A stretch of DNA of 64,000 bases from contig NZ_QUOV01000001.1 of NCBI RefSeq assembly GCF_003390395.1, forward strand, positions 992,001-1,056,000, in the 5' to 3' direction. The translations under genes and the position numbers were made by a program. Positions 8,977 through 17,344 of this stretch are shown piece after piece. The number at the start of each line of letters is the position of its first letter. Within the stretch, counting starts at the first letter, position 1. The notes beneath the pieces were generated by a model that was given only the letters and a program-made list of their open reading frames with translations, did not search any database and had not been told where the DNA came from. The DNA comes from Thalassotalea euphylliae (GTDB taxonomy: Bacteria > Pseudomonadota > Gammaproteobacteria > Enterobacterales > Alteromonadaceae).

Positions 8977-9567
8977 TCACTCGCTCAGGCTCGCTGTTGT
9001 TTGAGTTTTGTAGTGCTTCACTTGATAGATGGCATTATTGCTCGCCGTACTTTGGTGATTAGTGGTGAAACTCATTTGTTTAAAGGTTAATAAATTACCT
9101 TTAACTATGGTGTTATTATCAACCAGCATGGCACTCGTAAAATCTTCATAAGCGCCTAAGCTGTCGTCAGCTAAATAGCGAACAATACCGCGATTGCTGT
9201 AGGCTAAAGACTTTAAATACTGCTTTTGGTGAGTAGGCCCGTTAACTTTGTCAATTTGCCTAATGGCATTGCTACAAGCGCTATCAGCTAGTGATAACTT
9301 GTTAAGCTTAATGTTCGCAACGCACATGCCCATTTCTTGATTGTAGCTAGAGGCAAGGTCTTTGGGCGCTGAGTTCAGCTTAGATAACCCTAGTTGATAC
9401 TTACCTTCGACAATCTCGTCAGAGCCAATAGCATTCTTGACGACTGCCAGTTTGAGTCCGTTGAGTTTGGCTTCTGTTGCGACACTTTTCGCTGCTACCG
9501 CGACCGCGCTGGCAGTTGTGCCAAGCAGTAAAGCAAACATCGACATTTTACCCATGCGTGATTTCAT
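8977..9567 (-). CDS. Secreted TPR-like protein
   Basis: 196 residues. The N-terminus MKSRMGKMSMFALLLGTTAS is a signal peptide with cleavage near AVAAKS. The mature region has helix pairs with TPR-type spacing (SYNQEMGMCVANIKLNKLSL ADSACSNAI; YSNRGIVRYLADDSLGAYED). A good AGGAG Shine-Dalgarno precedes the ATG. The likely location is the periplasm. Similar short TPR proteins occur in Alteromonadales, but no function is known to me. It contains two cysteines (MCVAN, SACS) that could pair. Confidence 0.6.
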   Translation of the reverse strand: MKSRMGKMSMFALLLGTTASAVAVAAKSVATEAKLNGLKLAVVKNAIGSDEIVEGKYQLGLSKLNSAPKDLASSYNQEMGMCVANIKLNKLSLADSACSNAIRQIDKVNGPTHQKQYLKSLAYSNRGIVRYLADDSLGAYEDFTSAMLVDNNTIVKGNLLTFKQMSFTTNHQSTASNNAIYQVKHYKTQTTASLSE

Positions 9568-9858
9568 GGTGCTCTCCTTATCTAAAGTTTGGTTTAGTGT
9601 TGTAAATTCATCACCACGCGGTGACGTTCTAACTTTAGAAAGTAGAGCGGTAGTCTGACAAACGATAAAAACGCACCTGTTAAGTGAATTAATTTCGCCT
9701 GTCGATGTTATACATCAAATACCTTTTTTGGAACGGCTAAATACGATGTGTGCTCAGTTATATCGAGTATATGGGAAACGTTAGAATTAACGCTTGAGCA
9801 TTAAAGATCATATGCCATCTGACTAAAACCATGTTTACAATCGATGGCCCGCCTACAG

Positions 9859-10737
9859 CTAGTCAGCAAAGTTGTCTTTTACCCAGTTGGCAAAAGTTGT
9901 TAGCTCATCGGCACTTTCGATATGTTCATGCTGGATAAGAAAATACTTATCGTTGGTGACTAATTCACGATCAAATAGTTTTACTAACAACTGTTCACTA
10001 AACCATGCTTTACTGATCGGCATTGGCACTAGCGCTATTCCCATGCCTTGTTGGGCTGCACGAGCAACGCCGAACATGCTATCAAATTGAATAATTTGTT
10101 TCGGGTCAAAGTTGGGAACATCGTTTTTGTCTGCCCATTGGTGCCATGACCACGGGCGCGCTTGGTGCAAAATTAAAGGAACTGAGCTTAACGCGTCTTC
10201 GCCATGTGCCGCCCATTTTCGGTATAGCTTTTTGTTACAAGCTGGCACATATCGGATAGGAAACAATTCGTGTACCACACTGCCATTAGGTTTGCCGTTG
10301 GCTAATACAATCGACAAATCCGCTGTCGCAGGAGTTTGGCTTGCAGACTTCACTGTCTCCAACTGTAAATTAATGTCTGGATTAAGCTCCGCCCACTCAC
10401 TTAACTTTGGGACAAATAGCTCGCTAGCGAAAAATTCTGGCAGGCTGATCGTTATCGTCTTGTTTTGTTGGCTATTAGTAAAATCAGCAATGGTTTGCTC
10501 TAAATTGGTGATTATTGGATAAACTGAGTTATAAAATTGCTTACCTGCACTGGTCAGTTCGATTGAGCGCGTTTGGCGCTTAAATAGTTGAGTACCGAGT
10601 TGATCTTCAAGTTGCTTAATTTGGTGACTAACCGCAGAAGGGGTTAGAAAAAGCTGAGATGCTGCATGCTTAAAGCTTAAACATTTGGCGGCGATACAGA
10701 AAGATCTGAGACCTCGAATTGGAGTTTGAATGCTCAT
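9859..10737 (-). CDS. LysR-family regulator (GcvA-like)
   Basis: 292 residues. The N-terminal winged HTH begins RGLRSFCIAAKCLSFKHAAS, followed by QLFLTPSAVSHQIKQLEDQL and FKRQTRSIELTSAG. The long co-inducer domain follows, with QQGMGIALVPMPI near the end, a pattern typical of GcvA/AmpR-type LysR proteins. No divergent metabolic gene adjoins it: the next gene upstream is 470 bp away on the same strand. Its target is therefore not obvious. The effector is unknown. Confidence 0.9.
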   Translation of the reverse strand: MSIQTPIRGLRSFCIAAKCLSFKHAASQLFLTPSAVSHQIKQLEDQLGTQLFKRQTRSIELTSAGKQFYNSVYPIITNLEQTIADFTNSQQNKTITISLPEFFASELFVPKLSEWAELNPDINLQLETVKSASQTPATADLSIVLANGKPNGSVVHELFPIRYVPACNKKLYRKWAAHGEDALSSVPLILHQARPWSWHQWADKNDVPNFDPKQIIQFDSMFGVARAAQQGMGIALVPMPISKAWFSEQLLVKLFDRELVTNDKYFLIQHEHIESADELTTFANWVKDNFAD

Positions 10738-10910
10738 GATGAAAAATAAAGCTACATAGAGTCCTTGCTAGAAAATCATCTTTAGCTAAGCAATACCTAG
10801 ACCATGAGGTTTTTCTTATTAAAAACAGACGATTGTAGTAGGTGTGCTATTTTTTGGCGAGTCTTGCTGCGCTATAGCGATGCAGGCGAACCAAATTGGT
10901 GCGAATTGGG

Positions 10911-10939
10911 CAAAAAAAAGGGCACTAAAAAAGTGCCCT
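10911..10939 (-). terminator. Intrinsic terminator, minus strand
   Basis: Stem AGGGCACT / AGTGCCCT around an A-rich loop, followed on the minus strand by eight T residues. It would stop transcription coming from the small gene at 11210-11470. The remaining 10940-11209 stretch is AT-rich and shows no gene. Confidence 0.75.
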
Positions 10940-11209
10940 GACAAATAAAGTAAGTGTCTAATGGTTTAGAAATCGGGGGAGATTTCGAAAACGCTGTTAG
11001 AATAAATGCACTAAAGCAGGATGACAATTGAGAAGAAATCACTCGACGGGTTAAATTATTTCACTTATAACTTTTAAAAATAAATATCTTGAATGTTTGA
11101 ATTGCAACTGATTGTTAAGCAACACATTTACTTGCTAGTTATTTAGTAATTATTTGCTATCTATTCGCCAATTCAGCGCTGCTAACCCGTTTAAAACCTT
11201 TTTGTCGAC

Positions 11210-11470
11210 TTAGTTATAAGGTCGCAATGATAGCCCTGGAGAGGTATTAATTTCGCCTTGCTCGTCTACCGTTGCAACACTATTACCGCAGAGTAATACC
11301 GCTAAGGTGCCATGCTCTGAGCCTCGGGTAAAGGCGAAGTGATAACCATATTGAATTAAGCTATTCACTGAAAACTTTTGCGACATGGTCATATTACTCA
11401 GCAACTCACCTTCAGTTGCTCGGCTATGTCTGCGCTCTTCAGTGCTCAACTTTTTTGACCTAGATTCCAT
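11210..11470 (-). CDS. Small hypothetical protein
   Basis: 86 residues, not recognised. The N-terminal third is charged (RSKKLSTEERRHSRATEGE). The rest is compact and mixed (FSVNSLIQYGYHFAFTRG, GTLAVLLCGNSVATVDEQG), with strands suggestive of a small beta domain. There is no signal peptide or membrane helix. A GAGGTGG Shine-Dalgarno lies 6-10 bases before the ATG, and a terminator lies about 270 bp downstream, so it is probably a real single-gene unit. Confidence 0.6.
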   Translation of the reverse strand: MESRSKKLSTEERRHSRATEGELLSNMTMSQKFSVNSLIQYGYHFAFTRGSEHGTLAVLLCGNSVATVDEQGEINTSPGLSLRPYN

Positions 11471-11653
11471 TCGGCCACCTCTTAATGAATTTAATCCTTT
11501 TAGTATAGTATTTAACCAGTTTGAGGTCGATAGTCGTCTAAAAAGTCGTAAATGAGTTCGGATTAGTTAGAGGCGTTCTGAAAGGGCTCAATACATCAAA
11601 CCATAGGGTGCTTCGATACAGCAGTTAATTCTTAATTTTCAACCATTTTAATA

Positions 11654-13789
11654 TCAAGTGGCTAAAGGCCTAGCTAGCTGCTGACAAAGTTTGTCAAAAG
11701 GAAGAGGTTGGCAAAATAAAAAGCCTTGAATAAAGTCGCAATGGTGAGCAAGCAAAAACTGTAACTGACTTTCTTGCTCTACGCCTTCTGCTACCACGGC
11801 TAGGTTGAGCTCATGTGCCATTGAAATAACCGCAGACACAATTGCTTTATCACTTTGATCTGTCGCTAAATCGATAACAAAAGAGCGATCAACTTTTAGG
11901 GTATTGATCGGCAAACGTTTAAGGTAGCTAAGAGAGCTGTAACCCGTACCGAAATCGTCGACCGAGAGTTTTACGCCGATTTTTCTCAGTTGCGTTAATT
12001 GCGCTAACACACTGTCGAAATTATAAATTAACAGGCCTTCTGTTACTTCAAGCTCTATGTTTTCAGGCGCAATGTTAAATGCGACAATAGTTTCTTCAAT
12101 AAAGGTGGCTAAGTTACGGTCACTAAACTGGCGTGGCGATAAATTAACAGCTAGCGTCATTTGATGACCTTGATGGTGCAATTCACTAAGTGCTTGGCAT
12201 GACTGCTCGAAAATCCACTTGCCTAAATGAATTATTAAGCCACTTTCTTCTGCTAGCGGAATAAAGCTGGCAGGGCTTACCAAACCTAATTCAGGATGAT
12301 GCCAGCGAATCAGTACTTCTGCCTTAGTGATGGTTTTCGCCGGCATGGCATAAATTGGCTGAAAGTACAGCTCAAATTGGTTGTGCTCTAACGCTAAATC
12401 AATTTCCTTTTTGAGCGTTAACATGCGCTGCATATCAAGCTCCATTTCAGCATTGTAAAAGCTATAGGCTAACCCTTTGGTCTGCTTGGTGTGGTTCGTT
12501 GCGATATTGGCGCATTTGATCAGCCGTTCAACCGATTGACCATCACGTGGGTATGCGGCCGCGCCAATTTTTAAGGTTAAGCTGACTTGGTTAATTTTTT
12601 CGTGAATATGACTGGGTAAATGTAGGGTTGAGCGAATTAAGCGAGATAATATTTGCTCGCAATCATCATCACTCTCAATACCATAAAGTAGAATGCCAAA
12701 TTCATCGCCGCCAATACGGGCAACGATATCACTATTTTTAATTGATGAGCGTAATTGCTCTGCAATAAACAACAGCACTTCATCACCAATACGATGCCCT
12801 AACTCATCGTTAACGACTCGAAAGTGTTCAATATCAATAAACAGCACATAACATGAATAGTTGCGAGCAATCGCTGTATCTAAGGCGTTCCAGAAAAATT
12901 GGCGGTTAGGTAGCTCGGTCAGATGGTCAATTAGCGTAAGCTTCTCGTTTTGCTCTTGCAGGTGTTTAAGTTGGCTAATGTCACTGATAATAAATATCCA
13001 TTGGCACGCGGATGAGTTGCCATCACTGGCAGGAATCGCCGATACCATTAGCCATTTCATGGTAAATGGGGGTCTCATCCAGCACAGTTCGCCTTGCCAA
13101 GCTTGCTGTTTTAGCTGACTAAATTGGAACTCAGGGTATTGCTTTTCAATGAGTGTGAGCAAGGTGCTTATCGCCGTTTCACCCTGCGTTAAGCTATCAG
13201 GCTTAAATAACTGTCTTGTTGCCGGGTTGTCCATTAGGCACTTCATATCGCTGTCACAAATAAGAATCGCGGTATTGATCATTTGCACGACTTTAGACAC
13301 AGATTGAATGAGTTGCGGGGCACTTTCAGGCGCTGCCACTAGCGCAGCTAGCCGCTCTTGAGCGTATTGGTGGTTAGCAACAATATTCTCGTTGGCAAGC
13401 ACAAGTTCACGCGCTAGTTGCAGGGTTTTCTGTTTTTCATCAAATTCTGATGCAAGGTTCTTAATGATTAAGTATTGGCCAGCATCACAGTTGATTGCTT
13501 GGGCTTCGTAGTGCTTGGCTTGGCCATCGGCTTGAGGCTCAGTCCATATGCCGGAATTTAATTGAGCTTCCTGTTGTTGGTGCCAAAAGGATTTAGCGTC
13601 GCGAATAAAATCGTCAAGAAAAAGCGAGTTGCCAAGCATATGCAGTGACGTTGAACTTGCTGGCAAATTCGGTAGTAGCGCGGCAATCCAAGGCAGATCG
13701 TTGAATACTTTTGCAAACTGTCCACTACCCAAATATTTAAAAACAGCGCAATTGAGGGCTGTCAGGGCTTGTTTTAAGTCATGCTCCAT
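11654..13789 (-). CDS. PAS-GGDEF-EAL cyclic-di-GMP protein, last gene of the GTPase operon
   Basis: 711 residues with no membrane helix. The N-terminal ~140 residues are an unrecognised sensor region. A PAS-like domain follows (about 160-280), then a GGDEF domain (about 290-450) with intact RIGGDEFGI; the inhibitory-site Arg is Lys (KNSD). An EAL domain (about 460-700) has EVLIRW, NLSPRQF, EVTEG, DDFGTG, KVDRSF, AEGVE and IQGFLF, so both activities could be present. It starts 5 bp after the stop of the small-GTPase gene, so the two are translationally close and very likely co-expressed. The context implies that its activity or location is controlled by, or reports on, the GTPase system. Confidence 0.9.
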   Translation of the reverse strand: MEHDLKQALTALNCAVFKYLGSGQFAKVFNDLPWIAALLPNLPASSTSLHMLGNSLFLDDFIRDAKSFWHQQQEAQLNSGIWTEPQADGQAKHYEAQAINCDAGQYLIIKNLASEFDEKQKTLQLARELVLANENIVANHQYAQERLAALVAAPESAPQLIQSVSKVVQMINTAILICDSDMKCLMDNPATRQLFKPDSLTQGETAISTLLTLIEKQYPEFQFSQLKQQAWQGELCWMRPPFTMKWLMVSAIPASDGNSSACQWIFIISDISQLKHLQEQNEKLTLIDHLTELPNRQFFWNALDTAIARNYSCYVLFIDIEHFRVVNDELGHRIGDEVLLFIAEQLRSSIKNSDIVARIGGDEFGILLYGIESDDDCEQILSRLIRSTLHLPSHIHEKINQVSLTLKIGAAAYPRDGQSVERLIKCANIATNHTKQTKGLAYSFYNAEMELDMQRMLTLKKEIDLALEHNQFELYFQPIYAMPAKTITKAEVLIRWHHPELGLVSPASFIPLAEESGLIIHLGKWIFEQSCQALSELHHQGHQMTLAVNLSPRQFSDRNLATFIEETIVAFNIAPENIELEVTEGLLIYNFDSVLAQLTQLRKIGVKLSVDDFGTGYSSLSYLKRLPINTLKVDRSFVIDLATDQSDKAIVSAVISMAHELNLAVVAEGVEQESQLQFLLAHHCDFIQGFLFCQPLPFDKLCQQLARPLAT

Positions 13790-13794
13790 CGGCT

Positions 13795-14286
13795 TTACCT
13801 TACTACTTCTTGTTCGGCAATTGAGCGAAACAGTTGTTCTACATTTTCACCCGTTTTGGCACTCGTGTTGATGACTTGAGCAAAGCCTGCGCTTTGTAGT
13901 TGTGCGTGTAAATCTTGTGATAGTTGGCCGTTTAAATCGGATTTATTGATGGCGAGATAAGCAGGTGCATCAGAGTAGTCTTTCGCCATTGATAACAAGG
14001 TAAGGGCATCAACTGCCGACTTAGGCCTGCTTTTATCGAGCACCACAATATAAGCGTTTGCCCCATTTAAATAGCGGGTATTAAAACCACAGAACCTGTC
14101 AGTGCCTTCAATATCCCAAATCAGTAACTGCACTTCACCTTGCTTGGTCACCACTTGATGTTTGTCAATTTTTACACCAATGGTCGTTAGGTATTTATCG
14201 GCAAAAATGCCATCAACAAAGTGCCGAACTAAACTGGTTTTTCCGACTGCAGAGGCGCCAATTAAACAGACTTTTTGACAATACAT
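13795..14286 (-). CDS. Rab/Ras-like small GTPase
   Basis: 163 residues from the ATG at 14286, preceded by GAGGAG; an in-frame GTG at 14304 overlaps the gene before it and is less likely. All five G motifs are visible: G1 GASAVGKTS, G2 around TTIGVK, G3 WDIEG in place of WDTAG, G4 NKSD, and G5 TSAK. This makes it a single-domain Ras-superfamily GTPase of the kind reported in bacteria (MglA and the less-studied Rup groups). The switch-II glutamine position is occupied by Thr (DIEGTD), so intrinsic hydrolysis may be low and a partner GAP is expected. It lies 7 bp from the OmpA-like gene and 5 bp from the GGDEF-EAL gene. Confidence 0.88.
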   Translation of the reverse strand: MYCQKVCLIGASAVGKTSLVRHFVDGIFADKYLTTIGVKIDKHQVVTKQGEVQLLIWDIEGTDRFCGFNTRYLNGANAYIVVLDKSRPKSAVDALTLLSMAKDYSDAPAYLAINKSDLNGQLSQDLHAQLQSAGFAQVINTSAKTGENVEQLFRSIAEQEVVR

Positions 14287-14293
14287 GAATACT

Positions 14294-16057
14294 TCACTCC
14301 TCACTGCTTGCCAAGGTGATACTTGAAACTAGCACTTTTCTGCTGGCATTGGATATTTGCGTTAGCGGTAACTCGCCAACGCCAATGGCAAATAAAAGGT
14401 CGCTAGGAACATTTCGCAAAATCAGGGCTGCTTTAACATTGCTTGCGCGCTGCTGGCTAAGCTCAAGATTAAGCGCTTTACTGCCAGTGCTGTCGCTGTA
14501 ACCCGTAAGGATAATGCCCAGTTTAACGCCAAGAGAGTTACTCAATGTGTTAATGCTTGTGAGTTGTTTTGCCAGTTCGGATAACACTAGCTGCATTTCA
14601 GCGGTTAACTCTGCCGACTTGGTAGCAAAATCGATTGATGAAAGCGCTAAACTAGTGAGCATTTTATCAAGCATTAATCGCTGCTTTTCCTCGTTTTTTA
14701 AGGCGACTCCAGTAACCTGCACGTCATTTGTATCTATATTCGATAGACTTGGAAGTAGCTTTAATCTCTCCATCGAATTGGCAAAGGTAAACCTATCGAT
14801 AGTGCCGTTGAGTTTTAGATTTTGATTTTCTATGACGTAGGTTAGTTGGGTATCAGCTAAAAGGTGAGCAACCTTTTGATTGATTAGCTCTGGTGCTAAT
14901 GAAATAAACGGGGTTTCAATTAACATCAATTGCGCTGGATCATACTGCTTGCTAAGTAGCTTTTCACTGAGCGGATTTTGGCTGGCTAGGTGGCTGTTTA
15001 ACCAATCTGAAAACTCAATCGCAGCAGGATCTCGCAAGTAATTGATATATAGCTTATCTTCGTGCCACTCAAGCTGTTGAACTACAACACCCGGAGGTAC
15101 AGGTAGCGCTTCGATAGCTGTAACAAGGGTAGATTGTTGCCAAGTATTAAATGCTTTATTGCCAAAAACGAGGGTGGTTGCGATGAGCAAGGTTACCACT
15201 AACCAATGGGCTTTGCTGGAGGCTTGTTCTGGCTGTAGTTCAGCAATAACGCAAGATTCAAGTTCGGGTTTTACCTGTTCAAACGCAGAGGTATCACCTT
15301 TGAAACTAGCAAGTGCATCGGTAAAATTACCGTGAATAGTGTCTAGGGTTTGTTGGAGCAAATAGGTTAGTTCCTTTGGCACGGTGCCAGAGACTGCACC
15401 TGCTAATATTGCGTGTGGCGTGCAGGTGATAATAAGTGTGATATTTTCAGCGGCGATAGATTCCAGCACCACATCTTGCTGACTGTTGAATGAATCTGCC
15501 ATAAAGTCATTGATGGCACTGAGCATGGCCGACATCAATACCGGATCATTACACTGGCTATTCTCGACTTGAGCATCACATAACAAAGTGCCGCTTGGTC
15601 GATGAATCAGCATAACGCTTTCCACGCGATAAACGAGTGATTGCTTTAGTACATAATCACTAAACTCAACACCTTGTCGCCATGCCTCAATTCGCCATCG
15701 TAACCCTTTGATGGTTAAGCTATGTTCAATCAAGTAATTGAGTTTGGCCAGAAAGCTATTAAAAAATACCGCGACAGATTTTCGAACCAGCCCCCCTAAA
15801 ACGGGGTAGAGGGAATCAATAATGCTCGCCTTGTTGCTTTCGATGCTCTTACTTATCGCCTTTTCCATCAAAGGGGCAATGGTGGTTACTAAACTCGCAT
15901 CAATCTTTTGCCTATCATCTAAGGCTTCTGTGATAACTTCTGTAACGATTGCGCGCGCTTCTTTGCGAACTGCCGCAGTAATGTGTTCGTTGTGCTCACC
16001 AAAGAGTAGGCTTTGCACGCTATGAATATCGTTTTCGCTTGTTCGCTTATCTTCCAT
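14294..16057 (-). CDS. Membrane-anchored OmpA-like protein with longin/roadblock-like N-terminal half
   Basis: 587 residues. A short motif LLFGEHNEH near residue 20 is followed by a helical region to ~130. About 145-255 looks like a longin/roadblock-type domain (ESVMLIHRPSGTLLCDAQVE, then MLSAINDFMADSF); this fold call is my inference. One membrane helix lies at about 283-303 (HWLVVTLLIATTLVFGNKAF). The C-terminal ~110 residues are an OmpA peptidoglycan-binding domain (GYSDSTGSKALNLELSQQRA). The topology would put the longin-like half in the cytoplasm beside the GTPase and the OmpA half on the cell wall. Roadblock/longin proteins are known partners or GAPs of small GTPases (MglB for MglA). 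Confidence 0.75.
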   Translation of the reverse strand: MEDKRTSENDIHSVQSLLFGEHNEHITAAVRKEARAIVTEVITEALDDRQKIDASLVTTIAPLMEKAISKSIESNKASIIDSLYPVLGGLVRKSVAVFFNSFLAKLNYLIEHSLTIKGLRWRIEAWRQGVEFSDYVLKQSLVYRVESVMLIHRPSGTLLCDAQVENSQCNDPVLMSAMLSAINDFMADSFNSQQDVVLESIAAENITLIITCTPHAILAGAVSGTVPKELTYLLQQTLDTIHGNFTDALASFKGDTSAFEQVKPELESCVIAELQPEQASSKAHWLVVTLLIATTLVFGNKAFNTWQQSTLVTAIEALPVPPGVVVQQLEWHEDKLYINYLRDPAAIEFSDWLNSHLASQNPLSEKLLSKQYDPAQLMLIETPFISLAPELINQKVAHLLADTQLTYVIENQNLKLNGTIDRFTFANSMERLKLLPSLSNIDTNDVQVTGVALKNEEKQRLMLDKMLTSLALSSIDFATKSAELTAEMQLVLSELAKQLTSINTLSNSLGVKLGIILTGYSDSTGSKALNLELSQQRASNVKAALILRNVPSDLLFAIGVGELPLTQISNASRKVLVSSITLASSEE

Positions 16058-16083
16058 GGCGAGAAAGTCCTGCTCGATTTTCG

Positions 16084-16725
16084 TTAACTGTCTTTCCCTT
16101 TAGCACTTGCTGTAGGGGTAGGCTTAGTTTTAGGCATAGCTTCGTTCGGGTTTTCGTTTGTCATTGGCGCGCTATCTAAGGCATTGAGCTGTGAAGCTGC
16201 CTCGTTGAGTATGTTGGCAAGTACAGAGCGATCAGCTTTGTCATGGGCAAGTTGGCTTGTTATGGACAGTAACTTGTCATTAAACTGTTCAGCCAATTGG
16301 GCTATTTCTTGAGATAACTGCTCATTGAACTGATGAGTGGCATTGGCCGCATTTTGCTTGATTTGCTCGCTTGTTTGCTGAGTTTGTTGCTCAAAATTAG
16401 ACAAACGATCAGCGGTAGTATCGACAAAAGCTTGAATGTGATCTTGGCGTTCGTTATGCGCATGGTCGCTATCAAGTAGCTGATCATTAAGCAATTGAAT
16501 CTGCCTCTCTGTTTCTTCGCGCAGGGTTTTAAGCTCTTGATTCACGTACAGGGTCAATTGTTCTATTTGGTTTGAAAGTGATTGTTCTATATTTGAAAAA
16601 TGTGCTTTAAATTCACGTTTATCTTCACCAAATAAAATGTCTCTAAGTTGGCCTAGTTGGCCCAATTGATTAGCGATTTCAGGTGATTTTTGTTGGCCGT
16701 TCACGTCATGGGTTTGCTTTGCCAT
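16084..16725 (-). CDS. Coiled-coil protein, first gene of the GTPase operon
   Basis: 213 residues, not a named family. After a polar N-terminus, LRDILFGEDKREF (about 28-40) matches in style the LLFGEHNEH motif of the next protein. A continuous heptad-rich region follows (about 42-175) with many Gln, Glu and Leu residues. The tail is Pro/Thr/Lys-rich (PMTNENPNEAMPKTKPTPTA). There is no signal or membrane helix. A GGAGG-like site (CGGAGGTAACG) precedes the ATG. It ends 26 bp before the OmpA-like gene, so it leads the operon. Confidence 0.7.
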   Translation of the reverse strand: MAKQTHDVNGQQKSPEIANQLGQLGQLRDILFGEDKREFKAHFSNIEQSLSNQIEQLTLYVNQELKTLREETERQIQLLNDQLLDSDHAHNERQDHIQAFVDTTADRLSNFEQQTQQTSEQIKQNAANATHQFNEQLSQEIAQLAEQFNDKLLSITSQLAHDKADRSVLANILNEAASQLNALDSAPMTNENPNEAMPKTKPTPTASAKGKDS

Positions 16726-17344
16726 CGTTACCTCCGTTTACTTAAGCGCAATCCTTGAAATTATTTATCTAAAAACTGAACTGATTAACTCATTTTTACC
16801 ATCAACTTTTCTGATGAAGTCTTAACTGGGTGGTTATTAACTAAAAGATATATCAGTGTTTTTTAAGTGTAGACCTAAATTTCAGATTCGGGGGGGCGTT
16901 GGCCTTCAAATAAGGTAAATTTATCCATAATTTAAGTAAGGTTTCTGTAGCTAAATGATGACACTAGGCAACTTGAACAGGGAGTCACTTTTTAACTGGT
17001 GAAAAATCAATGAGTAAGGTTAAACACCTGCGGTAATTACTGGTGCCACATTGAGCCTAGGCCATACAGCACCTACACTAAAGCTGAGCAAACAAGTTTG
17101 CTGCAAGTTACCCAGTTTCTAAAACAGCAGTATTGGACGGAGTCGTTTCGTTGTTTGAAGTTGTTGGGGAGCGTCTGCCAAATATTACAGGTATCTGTTA
17201 CGAGTATCAGTTAGTGACATAAGGCAGCCCATTCAGAGTTTTTCTATCCATAAAGAATCCAGCAAGAGTGCTGGGTAACGTTGATTTTTATTGTCAGATT
17301 TTCAATCGTTAGTTTTCTATCTTCATTGATGAAAAGGACGTGTT
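16726..17344. other. Divergent intergenic region between the GTPase operon and the 1549-residue gene
   Basis: A 619-bp gap between divergent starts. It must hold both promoters. I see no convincing ORF, hairpin or repeat; the left part is AT-rich. The long length for a divergent promoter region leaves room for regulation. AAAGGA lies 8-9 bases before the ATG at 17345. Confidence 0.5.

Noticed and set aside
10112..10522. 136-codon plus-strand frame opposite the LysR gene
   Set aside because: Shadow of a clear LysR coding sequence; no family resemblance.
16726..17344. A decayed gene in the divergent gap before the giant gene
   Set aside because: A short open stretch near 17095-17215 has no start, ribosome site or family resemblance.
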